A DNA stretch of 64,000 bases from Hemibagrus wyckioides (Eukaryota > Chordata > Actinopteri > Siluriformes > Bagridae), in assembly GCF_019097595.1 (NCBI RefSeq), contig NC_080727.1, forward strand, positions 7,779,501-7,843,500, written 5' to 3'. The notes below the pieces were generated by a model. That model saw nothing but the letters and a program-made list of their open reading frames with translations, was not told the origin of the DNA and did not search any database. How positions within the stretch are numbered: position 1 is the first letter of the stretch; each line of letters begins with the position of its first letter. The position numbers were made by a program, and so were the translations under genes. Shown piece after piece: positions 12,375 through 22,975 of this stretch.

Positions 12375-12790
12375 AGGTGGATCTGATGGGTGGCAAGATT
12401 ACAGCAAATGTAGAGCTCTCAATTCCCCCACCACACACACACACTCTTACACCCACCCCCCCACCCACACCCAACCCCCCGTTTCTACTAATTACTTCTT
12501 TTTTCAAATGCAAAGCAGCGAAAGAAACTGAGCTGATTTCTCCTCTGCTGCTTAAAGGGGGTAAGGAACGCAGGGAATGAGGGAAGGAGCACCTAGGAGA
12601 ACATAAGGAGGAGAAGAACCAAAGAAAAGAATGAAGAGTGACTTTCTCCTTTTGCGAGGCCTTTGAAGTTTGAGCGTGATGCAAGAAAGAACGAGAGGGG
12701 TAAAGAGGAGAGGGACGCAAGAGGGGGAAAAAAGAAGCGAGGGGAGATCGTGTTAACAAGGCGGCCTCTAAAGGCGAATTAAATGCCAAG
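12375..12790. other. CA/CCC tract followed by a long purine-rich stretch
   Basis: A CA- and C-rich tract (12428-12480) leads into about 240 bases that are mostly purine on the plus strand (12540-12780), with many GAGG and AAGA steps. The longest frame (140 codons, minus strand) has Ser/Pro/Leu-rich low-complexity composition expected from reading such a strand and no domain. Long purine tracts can form triplex DNA; no gene is called. Confidence 0.6.
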
Positions 12791-13290
12791 AGAAAAGAAA
12801 CACCACTGGCCCCTTCTTCTACTTAGGGCTACTTAGGGCCCTTTTTTCAAAGGTGTTTCAAAGCATGGATTCGTGGCTTCTTAAATAGGCGAAACTTAGT
12901 TTTAGGAACCAGGGATGAATATAGACACAGGCCCTGAATGTGGGGGGGAGGTTGGGAGGGAGGCGGGTAGGAGACTTAGACGGCAACACAGGGGTCAGAA
13001 GTGCTCGAGGATTACAAGCTCGCTAAGCCTTTCAGGATCCCTTGTTTTCACTTGTTCTCCGTTGTTTGTTGTTCAGATGTGAGGTGGGGATGGGGAGAAG
13101 TGTGTGTGTGGAATTAGTGGAGGAGAAAGGCAGTCCATTCACACCTCTCGTCAGACGTTTTCGAGAAAGAACCCAGCCCTCCCGTTCCTTGTTGCTGTGA
13201 AAGCGCGTTAGTGTCGGCTTTTGTGCACACGAAAAAGAGAAAAAAGCAAGCTCTCCGGATTCCGCCGGTGGAACAAGAGGATTTAGGTTA
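12791..13290. other. Candidate conserved non-coding block with G-quadruplex motif
   Basis: About 500 bp of GC-richer, non-repetitive sequence, unlike the AT-rich surroundings. It contains a four-run G tract (12942-12967), a G-rich stretch near 13.08-13.13 kb and several CpGs near 13.14-13.27 kb, rare in this window. No protein-like frame crosses it. It could be a regulatory element or an untranslated promoter-proximal region, but no TATA box or splice donor was convincing. Confidence 0.35.
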
Positions 13291-14059
13291 AAAAAAAAAA
13301 AAAGAAACGCACCAAAACCTGATCTGCTCTCATTTTGATTGGCTTCGGCAGGAGAGCTTGCACACTCTTTGTTGATTAATCAAGGGATTTTCTTCCTTGT
13401 GCACCAACACACACAGCTTTAAAAATGGTTTTTTTTTTTTTTTAAATAATATCACATAGATTAAAAATGTGGAATGTGTGAAGCAGCACCTATTGATTGG
13501 ACCTTAAACTTCAAGGCCGTATTCTATATTCTGACCATCTACTCTGGTGTAGTGCATAACACTTTTAGTCTCTCTGTGAGGTCTGGAATGTCTTAGGATT
13601 TTCTTTTTTTTAGTTCTAAAAATAAGAACTTTAACTAACAATTTCTAACAATTGAACATAGGAAAAAAAAGGAAATAGTGCAAAATTAATGCAGCAGCAG
13701 ATGACAAAAGGCTGGGAAGCAAAAGAAAAACACAATAACACTCTATAACAAATCGCTCATGGCGCTAATTTAGAAAACTTGCAACAAAGGAGTGCGATTT
13801 GACACTACCAAAATAAAACCCAGCATAGCCGGGAATAAACAGATGAGCGGTGTCTCATCTGTTTATCTCACGTAGGCTTTCATTAAGAATTCCTGATGTT
13901 CTTGACACTATGTGTTTATCCAAGTGCAATTTTTATTTAACCCTTTGAGGAGCGTACTCCCATCAGTGTACTTGGCATGACACACTGCTGAGAACTTTTG
14001 GTTAATGATGAAAACAAAATCACCTGTAACTACAGAATTGATCAATCTATACCTAAACA
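13291..14059. other. AT-rich non-coding DNA
   Basis: Contains A and T homopolymer runs near 13.29 and 13.43 kb and otherwise single-copy sequence. Nothing recognised. Confidence 0.5.
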
Positions 14060-15848
14060 CACCAATTAGCAATACCTTTACACCTACGCATTTGTTCAAA
14101 TATCTAATCAGCCTATCATGTGATAGCAGTGCAGGGTGTAAAAATCATTCAGAAGCAGACCAGCAACTTTGGGAAATGTTCACATCCAACCAACCAAAAT
14201 GTAATGATTTTCATTGTGGCTGGTTGTTGGTGTCAGATTTCTATAACTGCTGATCTTCTAGGATTTTCAAGTAGTTTTGAGAGTTTATTCAAAATTGCAC
14301 GATAAAGAAAAAACACCCACTGCGCAGCAGGTTTACAGATTGAAACGACTTGTTGATGAGATGGCCTTGTTCCAGCTGACAGAAAGACTACAGTAACTTA
14401 GATAACCAGTCTCTACAATTTTGGTGAGCAGAAAAGCAACTCAAAATGCACACACAACACATCTCTAGAGGAAGATGGGCTAACAGCAGAAGACCACATC
14501 ATGTTCCACTTCTGTCAGCCAGTTGAGGCAGTGGGGACATAGTTACCAAGACTGTACAGTCAAAGACTGCTGGTTTCTGCTGAGGTACATGGATGGTAGG
14601 GTCAAAATTTGGTGCCAACATCATGGACCCAGCCTGCCTTGTGTCAACAGTCCAAGGTGGTGGAGGTGGTGTAATGGTCTTGGGAATCTTTTCTTGGCCC
14701 ACATTGGCATCAATTATTTTCTGAAATTTCACAGCTGATTTGAGTACTTTTGCTGAGTATGCACATCTCTTACATTTACATTTCTGGCATTTAGCAGACG
14801 CTCTTATCCAGAGCAATGTACAAAGTCTCTATCCATGAATACATTAACACTGGTTCAGTAGGTCACAGACTTATGTGACTTAGTGTTGGGAGTCGTTTTT
14901 TTAATCAATATACAACATACAACAATACATAATATAAACAAAGAGAATAAGAGCTAGTTTGGGTGCTTCAGGAAGAGGTAGGTCTGCATCAGGCGTTTGA
15001 AGACAGTCAGTGACTCGGCTGTACGGACATCTAGGGAAAGTTCATTCCACCACCTCGGTGCCAGAACAGAGAAGAGTTTCTCTTACTCTGAAAGATGGTG
15101 GGACCAGATGAGCAGTGCTAGTAGATCGGAAGAAGTGTGGTGCAGTGTGAGGAGTAATAAGAGCTAAGAGGGTTCTGGTCCATTCTTGGCTTTGTAGACA
15201 AGCATCAGTGTTTTGAATCTAATGCATGCAGCTACCAGAAGTCGTTGGAAGGAGCGCAGCAGTAAGGTGGTGTGGGAGAACTTAGGCAGGTTGAAAACAA
15301 ATAATGTAGCTGCATTTTGGATCATTTGCAGAGGATGGAGGTAAATAAGAAGAGACTTAACAAGCACCTGAGCAGCCTGTGTGGATAAAAACGACCAAAT
15401 CCTTCTGATGTTGTACATAAGAAATCAACATGAGCGTGTGACATTAGTAACATGGGACATCTCTTCATGGCTACAGTTGACCTTCTACTGGCTACTTTCA
15501 GCATGATCATGAACCATGTCACAAAGCAAAAGTCACCTCAAGCTGGTTTCATGATCATGACACTGAGTTCAGTGTTCTCCAGCAGCCTTGCCTGTTTCCC
15601 TTCAGGAACACCTCTGGGATTTTGGTGAACATGAGTTTCACAGCAGGAAAGTGCAACAGAAAAATCTGCAGGAATTGCATGATGCACTCATGTCAACATG
15701 AACCAGAATCTCAGGGGAATGTTTACAATATCTTTGTGGAATCTGTGACATGAAGAATTGAGGCTGCTTTGAGAGGAAAGTGAGGCACTATCCACTGCAC
15801 TATCCAGCATTAGAATAGTATTGCCAATAAAATGCTCAGTGAGTGTGA
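14060..15848 (+). mobile_element. Tc1-like transposon (family A copy 1), split by a LINE
   Basis: Two blocks, 14060-14771 and 15466-15848, read continuously as one Tc1-type element once the insert is removed. The left block carries the leader, the HTH region ('ATAACTGCTGATCTTCTAGG', 'GAAACGACTTGTTGATGAGA') and a VSTVQGGGGGVMVLG piece, the counterpart of the usual transposase stretch before the catalytic core's second part. The right block continues with 'GGCTACTTTCAGCATGATCA', EHLWDF and ELHDALMST pieces. The right end reads CAATAAAATGCTCAGTGAGT, a changed form of the family's terminal repeat. Many stops and frameshifts make it inactive. Confidence 0.88.
14772..15456 (-). mobile_element. 5'-truncated L2-like LINE inserted in Tc1
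   Basis: Read on the minus strand, it encodes the C-terminal part of an L2-clade reverse transcriptase polyprotein: YNIRRIWSFLSTQAAQVLVK, then LQMIQNAATLFVFNLPKFSH, then VAACIRFKTLMLVYKAKNGP, and in another frame FSVLAPRWWNELSLDVRTAE. The 3' end is the conserved tail CTGCTAAATGCCAGAAATGT running to 14772. The 5' end is truncated, as usual for LINEs. A 9-bp duplication ACATCTCTT flanks it (14763-14771 and 15457-15465). About 15 residues around the usual SRLDYCN motif are missing compared with the copy at 42.8 kb. Frameshifts make it dead. Confidence 0.92.
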
Positions 15849-15959
15849 ATATAATCAAATTATCGAGCTAAGAATTGTGGAATTAGTTTAATTTTAGATT
15901 TCAGGGTTATGAATTGTAAAATGTCACAGTCCCATTAAACTCATTATTATTGATACAGG

Positions 15960-16175
15960 GTTACTGTTTGTGTGGAGTGTCTCTGATTTCTTCCCACTAT
16001 CCATGAACATGCAGGTAGGTTGATTTCCTACATTAAACTGCTCCTGAGTATGAATGAGTGTGTGAATATGTGTGTTCATGCTGCCCTGCAATGGACTGGT
16101 GTCCCATTTTGGGTAAATTCTCTGGCCTTGTGTTAACCGGACAGGATAAAGTGGATGTCAGTGATGAAAGAATGA
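15960..16175 (+). repeat. tRNA-type SINE, 5'-truncated
   Basis: Shares order and wording with the SINE at 58.6 kb and, inverted, with the one at 20.65 kb: a '(T)TTCTTCCCACTATCC' piece, 'GGTTGATTTCCTACATTAAA', 'GAGTGTGTGAATATG', 'GCCCTGCAATGGACTGGTGT', and a tail ending in GAATGAATAGAT. The tRNA-like head with the internal promoter is missing. The copy is old, with many changes. Confidence 0.72.
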
Positions 16176-16365
16176 ATAGATTTACAATTAAATGGTTGTG
16201 CTTTAAAGAATTTATGTAAATTTGAAGTCTTTAGCTGCTTGAAATACCTGGAGAATTATCGATGAGAAATACATGCCAAAAATTAAACAAACAGGTACAG
16301 AGGCCACAGTGAGATTACAGGAACAAGAATATGAGTAAGTATGAACACACTTGTTAATGCATTAA

Positions 16366-16484
16366 ACCAGGGGTGTCCAGTCTTATTAAGAAAGGGCCAA
16401 TGTGGGTGCAACATTGAAACCATGTAGAAACCTCACCTCATAGTATTCTGACAGCCAAAGTCAAGTGATTAAACCTGTGGAATA
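16366..16484 (+). repeat. Dispersed repeat fragment (family R2)
   Basis: Starts GGGGTGTCCAGTCTTATT, with AAAGGGCCAATGTGGGTGCA following. A related piece lies at 22.79-22.97 kb (CAGAAATGGCCAGTGTTGGT). The opening GGGGTGTCCA and the downstream counterpart end resemble short terminal repeats of a non-autonomous DNA transposon known to me from fish, class uncertain. Confidence 0.6.
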
Positions 16485-16604
16485 ATGCAAAATGTATATT
16501 AACAAAAGGCTTATATGATCTAATAAATCTGGACGTTAATTGCACAATAAAGTAAAAGTCAAAAATAAAAGTAATAATAAACACTGTTACGAACATATAC
16601 ACAA

Positions 16605-17548
16605 CCATCCACAATAGGAAGATCTGTACACCTGCTCATTTTTTTTTTTTTTGCAGTTTTCTGTCATAATCAGCACAAAAATCATTCGTATCAAACATCA
16701 GAATGGGGAAAAATGTGATTTTTGTGACTTTAACTGTGGCATGGTTTAAATATTTCAGAAACTGCTGATCTGGGATTTTTACACCGAATGGGCAAAAACA
16801 AAAAAGCATCCCGTGGGTGAGGGGTCTGCAGGCTAAAACAACTTGTTGATGAGCGAGATCAGAGGAACATGACCAGACTGGTCTGAGCTGACAGGAAGTC
16901 TATCCTAAAATCAAATAAGCACTCAGTAGCTCAAGAATCTGAAGCTATCATGGGCACAGGCTCACTCAAACTAGATAGCTGATGACTGGAAAAAGACCAG
17001 GTGATTTTTTTCCTAAACTTTAACTGTCTGGTTTTGATGACTGTCTCAGATTCCTGTTCTTGGCTGACAGTAATGGAACCTGATTTGTTCTTCTGCTGTT
17101 GTAGCTTATCCTTCACAAGGTTTCATGTTTTGTTCATGCTGAGATGCCCAAAAGCTGATTATGTAATAATATGAGTAACAATATCCTTCCTGGAAGCTTG
17201 AACCCATCTGGCCATTTTCCTGACCTTTCTTCCACCCACAAAATTGTCACTCACTCATTCACTGTGTCTTCTGTGTAAACTATTCTGTGTATTCTAACTT
17301 TAGAGACTGTTATGTGTGAAAATCCCAGGAAAACAACCGTTTCTGAAAAACTCTAATAAGCCTGGTAATCTGGTAATGACAACTATGTTGCAGTTAAAGT
17401 CACAGAGGTCGGACTTTTTCCCCAGTTCTGATGTTTGCTGTGAATATTAACTGAAGCTCTTGCCCTGTATGCATTGCGTTGCTGCCACATGATTGGCTGA
17501 TTAGATACCTGCATAAATAAACATCCTATTAAAGTGGACAGTTAGTGT
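16605..17548. mobile_element. Fold-back Tc1 derivative (family A copy 2)
   Basis: The left half (about 16605-16990, plus) and the right half (about 17548-16995, minus) are both copies of the 5' half of the family-A Tc1 element, facing each other. Paired landmarks are ATTTCAGAAACTGCTGATCT in the left half and its inverted relative near 17335-17365; 'GGGCACAGGCTCACTCAAAC' precedes the junction, and inverted 'CCTGTTCTTGGCTGACAG' follows it. The ends carry leader sequence ('TGTACACCTGCTCA' left; 'CCTATTAAAGTGGACAG' right). The transposase C-terminal half is absent. The 61-codon minus-strand frame across the junction is a relic, not a gene. Confidence 0.85.
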
Positions 17549-18190
17549 ATTATTGTCTGTTTTTAATATGATTTTTAATGAATAATATTTATGTTAGAGT
17601 TACTTCAGGACATTTGGCCTGTAGTATAGATAGTTAGCTAGTAACAGTGCCATCTTTTGTAATTAACACATATAATGTCAATAAAAAATGTGTGATGATT
17701 TGCCTTTTGCATAAACAATTGATGTCCAAGCTCTTCCCAGCAGTGGGTTAATGCTGAAGCAGCACTGTGCTAAGCAATAGGCCTATTGTTGAGCACTCCT
17801 TTTTAAAATTTTTTAACAAATAATCACTGATAGTAAGCCAGACATCATATTTAGAATACCTCATACACCCAACAACACCATAATCAGTCACTCAGTTTTA
17901 ATGGACAACAATTTAATGATCAAATATCTGTGTAGTTAAATGAATCCCTTAATACTTTGACATCCTTACATTATATGAAAGCTAAGGTATTAATAGATCC
18001 ACTGTATATCGTGTTTAAAGAATGAAGAGGAAAATATATCCACTGTAGTTCATCAGATAGCTAATTTTATGTTTGTCAGCCTCTTGGAGTGTGTGTGTGG
18101 GTGGTAGAGGTAGTAAAACAACAAGGGTGTCAGCCTAAGAAAGAAAAAAAAAAGATTGAGCGGGAGAGATAAACAGAAACAGGGGGGTGG
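17549..18190. other. AT-rich non-coding DNA
   Basis: Single-copy AT-rich sequence after the fold-back element. Nothing recognised. Confidence 0.5.
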
Positions 18191-18385
18191 TTTTCAACAA
18201 TAAATCAAGTTCCTCACTAATCTATTTAGCATGCTTTCACCATTATCCTGTCAGTGAAACAGCTAATTAATTAACTGATTCTACAAAGAAGAGGTTTTGA
18301 ATGAGCCCATTTAGGTAATTACTACCAAGAGCCGTTTGGGCAACTCATTACTGCAGCTGCACAATCACTCTGTCCCTATCCTGTA
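18191..18385. other. Candidate conserved non-coding block with homeodomain-type sites
   Basis: Non-repetitive segment with TAATTAATTA (18265-18274), a palindromic GTAATTAC (18315-18322) and further TTTAGC and GCAGCTGC (E-box-like) motifs. Such clustering is typical of homeodomain-bound developmental enhancers, but the motifs are short and the background is AT-rich. No coding potential was seen. Confidence 0.35.
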
Positions 18386-19465
18386 ACATTAGGAAAATGA
18401 CAACGAATGTAGGTTATGTATGTGGTTATTTGTGGCTGCTCTTAATGGTGATGACAAATGCGGGGAAAGAACCGAAGTGCTTCAAATTTAGCCATCCCAT
18501 ACTGCATTTATTAACGACAAATATGACTTTTCATCCAAACTTATATACTTACACTCTAAAACGATCTACGATGGGCTATTTATACAGCTCAGATGTAGAC
18601 TTTAGCTGTTGGGCTGATTTGACTCAGATTGGGTTGATAATGTGTAATCCAAAATGCTGGAACTGGGATGTGGACCTGAATGGGAATAGGGATGATGCAT
18701 CAAGATTCATTTTCTGGGAAAAAGCTGGATCCATGGATCCCTGGTCACAGCAATCCATGGGAGCAAAATTGGCTGTGTTCTGTAAGTGGGAGGCAAGGCC
18801 AACACTCTCGCTTGTCCATCAGTGATACTATCCAGTCATGGTCTGTGAGCTGATGTATTTACCATGTATACTTGTATTCCTCAGAATGTGTCTTCCCTAG
18901 TTGTACTGTGATAGGCTGGTGGGTGGGAATTGGCAGGTGACCTAGTTGACAAAAATTTCTGGAATTTTCTATAGCACCTGTAAAGACAACCAGAAAAAAC
19001 AGAAATCAGCTGTAACTGCTAGATGTTTATTAATTTAGTTAACAGTGGTAGCTTGCTGACAAATACAGGATTGCTAATGTTATTTGAGGGTAAAATGTCG
19101 GGATGAAGTTGACAAATTTGTCTATTTGGAAGAAATCTTAAAGATTTATTACAGTACTACATGATCATAATAACCATTATAATAACTAGAAGTGTAAATC
19201 ACACCAATTCCACACAAATTTGAATGTTTAGGTAACAATTCAGTATTTGATATCACAGAATCTGCATCCATATAATACAAATTTGGATGGCAACTAGATG
19301 TGTGATGATAGTTGAGAAACACTGCTTCCATACATTTTGTGTAAAGAAAAATTCCCACCTGAGTCTGTTTCCATTGGTCATTGAAGCAATGTTATCCTTT
19401 TTACCCACAATGCAAAGTTGCCCAACCCAAATGTGTTTGGTTAAACCAACCCATGCTTGGTTGAG
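18386..19465. other. Non-coding DNA with one unsupported 142-codon frame
   Basis: A plus-strand frame from 18397 to 18825 begins MTTNVGYVCGYLWLLLMVMT, which could look like a signal peptide, but it has no family resemblance I know and no repeated cysteine spacing. It ends in ordinary sequence. The rest is single-copy AT-rich DNA. I do not call a gene. Confidence 0.45.
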
Positions 19466-19469
19466 TTCA

Positions 19470-19558
19470 TGCTTGACATAGCACTGGTTAGGGAAATCGA
19501 ACCTGGGCCACAGCAATGAGAGAGCGGGATCATGCCGCTGGACCACCAGGAGGACATG
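19470..19558 (-). repeat. tRNA-type SINE head fragment
   Basis: Read on the minus strand it gives CTGGTGGTCCAGCGGCATGA, then a GGTTCGATTTCCC-type box B, the two parts of a tRNA-like RNA polymerase III promoter. A closely related, longer copy is at 39415-39575. Only the head is preserved. Confidence 0.7.
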
Positions 19559-19899
19559 CCAATCATATAATTATATAAATTAAAAAATCTAATGATCAAA
19601 CATCTACCTAATAATTAGTTCAAATTAAATGATCAGATATAAGACCTAGGATACACCTTTGAGGAACACCACATATGAAAACCACTATAACTTCATCACT
19701 CATAAATTACTGAATATATAATTTATAAATATATACCATTAAATTTCAGACAGAACTATTCTTATTCAGACATCAGACTAAACAGGACACCTGAATACAC
19801 CCGTAAGTAAAATCACCAGTAGGTAAAAAAACTAGGAGTATTATAATGCTAGATCTGCTCAATAATAGACATATTCAACGTGGCAAACCATTAGGATTG

Positions 19900-20082
19900 A
19901 AACTTGTTTTGACTACAAAGAATCCCATGTACCTCAAAGAAATGCTGAACTCTTTTGCAACAGTGGAAATCTTTGATCTAATTATCTTTAGCCTTCTAAA
20001 CACCCAGTGTTCACGTACAAAGTGAATGTAATCACTCATTCACTGTGGACATGTATAAAAGCTTCTAGTACTAAGCTCATGA
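19900..20082 (+). repeat. Direct repeat, left copy (LTR-like)
   Basis: About 180 bp that aligns with 21545-21727: shared blocks include CTACCTCAA / GTACCTCAA, GCCTTCTAAACAC, AGTGTTCACG and a TATAAAAGCT or AATAAAAGCT box followed by AGT(A/G)CTAAGC. A TATA-like box near the 3' side of a direct repeat is how a long terminal repeat looks, but no primer-binding site, polypurine tract or pol-like frame was found between the copies. Confidence 0.5.
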
Positions 20083-20652
20083 ATCTGATCACAATACATT
20101 GAACCTAATCAAAGCTGTAGCAGAAGAACAGGACTGGCTCAGTGGGACAGCAAGTGTGGGAAAACACATCCCCTGTTCCAAAACAATGCGGATATCGATA
20201 TTAAGAGAATGACTCAACTGACAAAAGAGACCAATGAAGATCATTCTACTGAGCCTGGTGCGCCGGTCAGTGTTTTTATCACCTATGGCTTTAGAGAGAA
20301 CAGAAAAGGGGAGGGTGAAACCCTCTCCATGGGCTTGGTGCTTCTTTATCAATATAGCTCAATCCTTTCAGAGACTCTCTTTTCACCCCGGCTGTGTTCA
20401 TCATTAGCCCCTGCAACCTCCTGTTTGTTTGGCTGGGACTTAGGGATGTTTGGACTGAAAGGGGACAGTCATGTTGGGAGGAGGAGATTAATAGATAGAC
20501 GTTGAAATAGGGAGTTCAGGGGTAAAGCTTTGAAGCAGGTTAGTCTGAAAGGGGCAGTGATCAAGATGTAGATGCCCCAGGATACAACCCTGGGGCAACA
20601 ATAATTTTTAGATTAAACAGTTCTAATTTTATTTTCAGCGACACAAGGTCAA
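20083..20652. other. Unclassified DNA between LTR-like repeats
   Basis: Lies between the two direct-repeat copies. Short overlapping frames on both strands (87 and 98 codons) show no reverse transcriptase, protease or capsid motif. It could be non-coding interior of an old non-autonomous element. Confidence 0.35.
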
Positions 20653-20946
20653 GTTGTACTGGATCATTCATTCATTCATTCATTCACCTTCAACTGCATT
20701 CTTGTGGTGTCTGGGGTGTAATGGATCCAGAGCCCAATCTGGGAACATCCCAGTACAAGGCAGGTAAATACACCCCAAATGGGATGCCAGTTAGTTAAGC
20801 ATGGCCATTTCACCTGCTGGAAGGTTTTTGGACAGCTGTAGGAAACCAGAGAACCCAGAGGAAACCCACACAAACACAAGGACAGCATACAGTAGCCCAA
20901 GCTCAGGCTACACTATGGACCTGGAGCTGTGAGGTGGCAATGCTAC
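20653..20946 (-). repeat. tRNA-type SINE, full-length but old
   Basis: The minus strand reads GGTAGCATTGCCACCTCACA (box A region), then GCTCCAGGTCC in place of box B, then GGTTTCCTCTGGGTTCTCTG, GGTTTCCTAC, GGCATCCCATTTGGGGTGTA, and ends in GAATGAATGAATG at 20667-20690. This is the same order as the plus-strand SINE at 58586-58916. The promoter boxes are decayed, so it should be inactive. Confidence 0.78.
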
Positions 20947-21544
20947 CATCTGCACTGCCATGGCAACCTCTACATGATATATACATAATTTTGACAAAAT
21001 TCCTGGTCCACACTACAAGAACTACAAGATTTACCCAAAATAAAGCACCAGACACTTTAAAACAATGCATACACACATCAAAAGCAAGATGTGGACAAAG
21101 CCATGGCTGAGAAGATGATGTCAGCTTGGTTTGTACATCCTGTAGTGTGAGCTGATGACAGTTTAGAATGAAAAATATTGTCCATTTTAAAGTCTTAACA
21201 GCTATGCTGGCAATTTCTTCAATAAATATTCTGTTACTCATTGGTTATTGGTCTTTTATGCCTGACACCTAGATTGGGTTTGAATGGGACTATTTATATT
21301 TTATATTCAAAACTGGGGCAGTTTAGCATGACAATACCTAATCCACACCACAGGATAATCTGGGAAGATAATTGTTTAAGGTAAGATTAAAATTAAGATC
21401 ATCAGGATCATCGACCAGATTATTTAAACACCACACCAAACTCCAGATACAACCAGTTAAAACACAGCCAGTCTGTCCAGTAATAGACTTAAAAAAAAAA
21501 AAAACCCAAAACATATTTTATATATATATATATTACTGTGATGA
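20947..21544. other. Non-coding DNA
   Basis: No recognisable element. The 112-codon minus-strand frame at 20.9-21.2 kb overlaps the SINE head and has no domain. A run of A and a short TA tract (21517-21531) precede the right copy of the direct repeat. Confidence 0.45.
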
Positions 21545-21727
21545 AAACTCCAGGAACAAAGAACCTCATCTACCTCAAGGAAAATGCTAAACTCTTTGGT
21601 GCAGTGGTTGTCTTTGAACAAATTCCCCTCAGCCTTCTAAACACTTAGTGTTCACGCACAAAAGGAGACGTAAGCTCTCATTCAGTGAGGATGCAAATAA
21701 AAGCTCCCAGTGCTAAGCCACTGCTAG
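21545..21727 (+). repeat. Direct repeat, right copy (LTR-like)
   Basis: Partner of 19900-20082, about 1.65 kb apart, same strand, roughly three-quarters identical by eye. It has AATAAAAGCTCCCAGTGCTA (a TATA-like box plus downstream block). The divergence shows the duplication or insertion is old. Confidence 0.5.
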
Positions 21728-22784
21728 TCCTCCGGGGTTAGTTAACTGCCAGGGACATCAGTGGTGTATACAGAGAAAAAGACTACAAGATTTATACAGA
21801 AACAAGTTCCTGAGGAGGTAGAAAACTGGGAGAAGAAGAAAGAATTGTTGTTATGAATTATGCTTTTTTTCCCTTCATAGGAAGAGTAAATTGTGGCTGA
21901 GGTGGAGAGTAATTAAAGGAAAAGGGCACTCGTTATACAGCAGATGGGAATTTATTGCCGAAACTCAGAGGAACGCACACTGAGAGTTTGCAGTAAGGTC
22001 CAACACATACACACACTGAGCTGTAGAGGATGGCTATGTCCTCACATAAGTACAGGTAGACAAATCTACCTTTTTACAAACACAGTCATGGACAGCTGAA
22101 TAATCTTCATTCTGCAGTAATACTTTTTGTTAAAATCAACTTCATAAATATAGAGTCCACAAAACGATTCTCACGTTCCATAAAAATAAGCATTACACAC
22201 AATCATTCCAGCCAAACAAAAGGAAAAAAATATTTCTTTTTTTACTAATAAAATGATTCTCTTTACTACTTTTACTACTTTTAATAGTAACCTTTTCTCT
22301 TAGATATATATGCCGATGCCCTTAAGGAATATTTTGAATATATGTATATAACTTCCCAAGTAATGATGCTGTCTTAACCATGTCCTGCTTCTCTGGAATA
22401 AAAACATAAGGTTGTACTTTGGGGCTGGTGGCTTAGGGGCCACCTAATCTTGATAAATTCCAGCATTCAGCACAAACCTGACTCAGCCATAGATACAAAC
22501 ATAAATCCAAATCAACACAGAAATGGTTAAAGAAACATAAAATTTGTGATATTAAGGACATTATCCTGATATGAACCCTTCTGAAAACCTGTCTGAATTG
22601 ATGAGATGCACTAATATTAAATATAAAGGAGTTGTTGTTTTTTTTTTTCTCCATTGAGGAGTGGACCAAGATCCCACTACATGTGTTTCCAATCTTGTAA
22701 GGCATTACAGGAAGAGACTCTGTGCTGTTATTCCCTCACAAACAGGACTCACAAGAATATTAATCAATATCAAGATTGTTGTTC
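21728..22784. other. AT-rich non-coding DNA
   Basis: Single-copy sequence with no repeat, no meaningful frame and no RNA-like structure visible. Confidence 0.5.
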
Positions 22785-22972
22785 AGTCCAATCCAGAAAT
22801 GGCCAGTGTTGGTGCAAGTTTTCATGCCAACTAAGCAGAATCCATACCTCGTATTCTTTTGAAAGCCAAGATCAGCTAAAAAACAGGTGGAATCACATGT
22901 GGCTCCTGTGTGATTGGATTGAAAACCTGCACCCTCCACAGCCCTTTTTTTTGGAGAAATCTGTACAAACCT
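22785..22972 (+). repeat. Dispersed repeat (family R2), near-complete copy
   Basis: Begins GTCCAATCCAGAAATGGCCA, continues with GTGTTGGTGCAAGTTTTCAT and ATGTGGCTCCTGTGTGATTG, and ends with a T run and GGAGAAATCTGTACAAACC. It is related to 16366-16484. Its short non-coding form fits a non-autonomous DNA transposon. Confidence 0.6.
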
Positions 22973-22975
22973 GAT

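Noticed and set aside
12367..12789. 140-codon minus-strand frame
   Set aside because: Reads the pyrimidine side of a purine tract; Ser/Pro/Leu-rich low complexity, ending in a Gly/Val run from the CA/CCC tract.
18397..18825. 142-codon plus-strand frame beginning with a hydrophobic segment
   Set aside because: It resembles no family I know and shows no domain, repeated motif or splice context. One frame of this length is expected by chance in 64 kb scanned six ways.
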